A DNA stretch of 52,262 nucleotides from positions 1-52,262 of the forward strand of contig CAZHZT010000029.1 in assembly GCA_964537285.1 (NCBI GenBank), written 5' to 3'. Shown here piece by piece: positions 51,404-52,262 of the stretch. The notes under the pieces are model-generated. The model saw only the letters and a program-made list of their open reading frames with translations, ran no database searches and was not told where the DNA came from. Positions within the stretch are counted from its first letter, which is position 1, and the number at the start of each line of letters is the position of its first letter. A program made the position numbers and the translations under genes. The DNA is from CAZHZT01 sp964537285 (GTDB lineage: Bacteria; Bacteroidota; Bacteroidia; Chitinophagales; Saprospiraceae).

Positions 51404-51745
51404 TATTTAGTAACTTTTTCGTTTTCGCCCTCTTCTGAACCTGATATGATCCAGCAAACGTTGAAAGAACCCTATATCTTAGATTTTCTCTCTCTGCACG
51501 AAGACTTCAAAGAAAAGGAACTGAAAGATGCTTTGGTGCAACATATTACCAAATTCTTATTGGAACTTGGTGTTGATCTTGCCTATGTAGGAAGGCAGTT
51601 CAGGCTTGAAGTCTGAGGAGATGAATATTTCATTGATCTCCTCTTCTTCCATCTTGTGCTTCGCTGCTATGTGGTTATAGAACTCAAAACTGGAAAGTTT
51701 AAACCGGAATATGCAGGCCAGAGAAGTGTTGCAAACAGCAAATAA
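51404..51745 (+). pseudogene. DUF1016 (YhcG-like PD-(D/E)XK nuclease) remnant
   Basis: The frame gives IQQTLKEPYILDFLSL, FLLELGVDLAYVGRQFRLEV, then TGA at 51614, then in the same frame GDEYFIDLLFFHLVLRCYVV, IELKTGKFKPEYAGQ and a stop at 51743. This is the catalytic part of DUF1016 nucleases; the expected glycine codon GGA has become TGA. The N-terminal half and the end are missing. A foreign or defence-type nuclease gene that decayed. Confidence 0.85.
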
Positions 51746-51801
51746 AGCCAAATAAGAAAAAGATAATACACCATTTACTTGCAAATTGCTTGCAAATAAA
51801 A

Positions 51802-51833
51802 AAGGAGCTACGAACTGATTTTCGTAACTCCTT
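51802..51833 (-). terminator. Terminator after the tRNA-like sequence
   Basis: AAGGAGCTACGAA/TTCGTAACTCCTT pair with one mismatch around 6 nt; on the minus strand TTTTTTATTT follows. A standard intrinsic terminator for the minus-strand unit. Confidence 0.85.
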
Positions 51834-51844
51834 GATACTGTTTG

Positions 51845-51920
51845 TGGTCGATGAAGGATTCGAACCTACGACCCTCCCGATTGAACTCGGGATGCTCAAA
51901 ACGAACGGAGCTAATCATTT
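51845..51920 (-). pseudogene. tRNA-like sequence (pseudo-tRNA) overlapping the GIY-YIG stop
   Basis: On the minus strand 76 nt, exactly tRNA length: TAGCTC D-stem with GAGC, an anticodon arm TCCCG/CGGGA with an 8-nt instead of 7-nt loop, T-arm GTAGG-TTCGAAT-CCTTC (one T.T mismatch) and 3' acceptor ATCGACC plus A. The 5' acceptor strand AAATGAT does not pair well with the 3' strand. The bases U8-A9-G10 are the TAG stop of the nuclease gene. Probably non-functional as tRNA. Confidence 0.75.
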
Positions 51921-52168
51921 AGTTGCTTGATAAGTGAAATAATAAATAGTCTAGACTTTTTTTTCTTAATAAAGAATTCAAACTGAACAGCTTGGGCACG
52001 AGTTTCGAAGTATTTAGTGTAGACGATTTTCCAATGAGGAGCTCCAAATTTAGTAGCTTTGCTCCTGCCTTGATTATGTCTATTGACACGTTCGTCTAAA
52101 TTAGCAGTGCTCCCCACGTAATAGCGATCCAAAAATGGTTGAAATAAGATGTAAACACAAAAGTTCAT
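51911..52168 (-). CDS. GIY-YIG nuclease family protein
   Basis: An 85-residue single-domain nuclease. CVYILFQ and RYYVGSTANLDERVNRHNQG carry the GIY-YIG motif (VYI, YYVG, Arg of the metal/DNA site, His-Asn); the later KIVYTKYFETRAQAVQFEFF holds the catalytic Glu. The ATG at 52168 is preferred to a TTG three codons upstream. Only 12 bp separate it from the T-run of the preceding terminator, so no room exists for its own promoter; read-through from the tRNA unit is likely. The stop lies inside the tRNA-like sequence. Confidence 0.88.
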   Translation of the reverse strand: MNFCVYILFQPFLDRYYVGSTANLDERVNRHNQGRSKATKFGAPHWKIVYTKYFETRAQAVQFEFFIKKKKSRLFIISLIKQLND

Positions 52169-52186
52169 AGCTAACAAAACAAAAAA

Positions 52187-52216
52187 GGGAATAGCAACCT
52201 AATGGTTGTTATTCCC
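52187..52216 (-). terminator. Terminator of the right-edge tRNA
   Basis: GGGAATAGCAACC and GGTTGTTATTCCC pair with one mismatch around TAAT; TTTTTTG follows on the minus strand. It ends the tRNA at 52233 and precedes the GIY-YIG gene. Confidence 0.85.
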
Positions 52217-52232
52217 TGTGAAACAATTTTTG

Positions 52233-52262
52233 TGGGCGATGAAGGATTCGAACCTACGACCC
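52233..52262 (-). tRNA. tRNA, 3' half only (cut by the window edge)
   Basis: On the minus strand GGGTCGTAGGTTCGAATCC then TTCATCGCCCA: T-arm GTAGG/CCTTC with a T.T mismatch, acceptor ATCGCCC and discriminator A. CCA is not encoded. An acceptor GGGCGAT partner would fit tRNA-Val of Bacteroidota, but the anticodon is outside. It is 27 of 30 bases or more identical to the tRNA-like copy at 51845. Confidence 0.6.

Overview
The window looks like chromosomal DNA from a member of the Bacteroidota, most likely a marine or freshwater Saprospiria/Lewinella-type bacterium. The signs are type IX secretion (T9SS) C-terminal sorting domains, a DUF4837 lipoprotein, a bacterial geranylgeranylglyceryl-phosphate synthase, a DUF1800/DUF1501 pair, promoters of the Bacteroidota form TTG-N(19-21)-TAnnTTTG, and few Shine-Dalgarno sequences. 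The genus is inference; no rRNA is present.

Layout. 0-7.4 kb: a glycosyltransferase, a GH53 galactanase lipoprotein, a CxxCH-bearing T9SS protein, a PepSY membrane protein, fumarylacetoacetase, DUF4837 and rpsT. 7.7-14.5 kb: sucA, a short GT35 glucan phosphorylase-like protein without the PLP lysine, GGGP synthase and rsgA. 14.6-19.8 kb: the phenylacetyl-CoA epoxidase genes paaE-tetR-paaA-paaB-paaC-paaD, with two matching palindromic operators. 19.8-24.7 kb: a LytTR regulator, an EF-G paralogue lacking the catalytic histidine, DoxX and a cysteine desulfurase. 24.9-34 kb: one minus-strand efflux unit (HlyD, TolC, ABC ATPase, two MacB/FtsX permeases, NtrC-type regulator, histidine kinase) behind a sigma-54-like promoter. 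34-49 kb: FAD oxidoreductase, deaminase, ABC exporter, a subtilase with a SPOR domain, di-haem peroxidase, hemolysin III, proC, a class III aminotransferase, DUF1800/DUF1501 and a secreted nuclease. 49-52 kb: decay and mobility, with a T9SS protein fused to the tail of a EutC-like enzyme, a DUF1016 nuclease pseudogene, and a GIY-YIG nuclease gene lodged between two tRNA 3' halves.

The most striking content is between the genes. Nearly every gap over about 150 bp holds a long, often two-storey, inverted repeat (outer arms, a mismatched stretch, then a separate perfect hairpin). They occur in convergent, divergent and tandem gaps, so they are not only terminators. Several share modules: arms with a boxA-like motif GTTCTTTGACA, a core containing ATGAGTC, arms containing GGCTGTCTCAT, and a tip GGTTTTTC. 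Modules are nested and exchanged. One copy has duplicated the end of sucA in inverted form, and another accompanies a tandem duplication of the paaA tail. Together they suggest an active palindrome-building process. A second layer is purine-rich GGGAAACGG-like tracts directly after stop codons, always purine-rich on the sense strand, and a third is a 185-bp element present in two identical copies.
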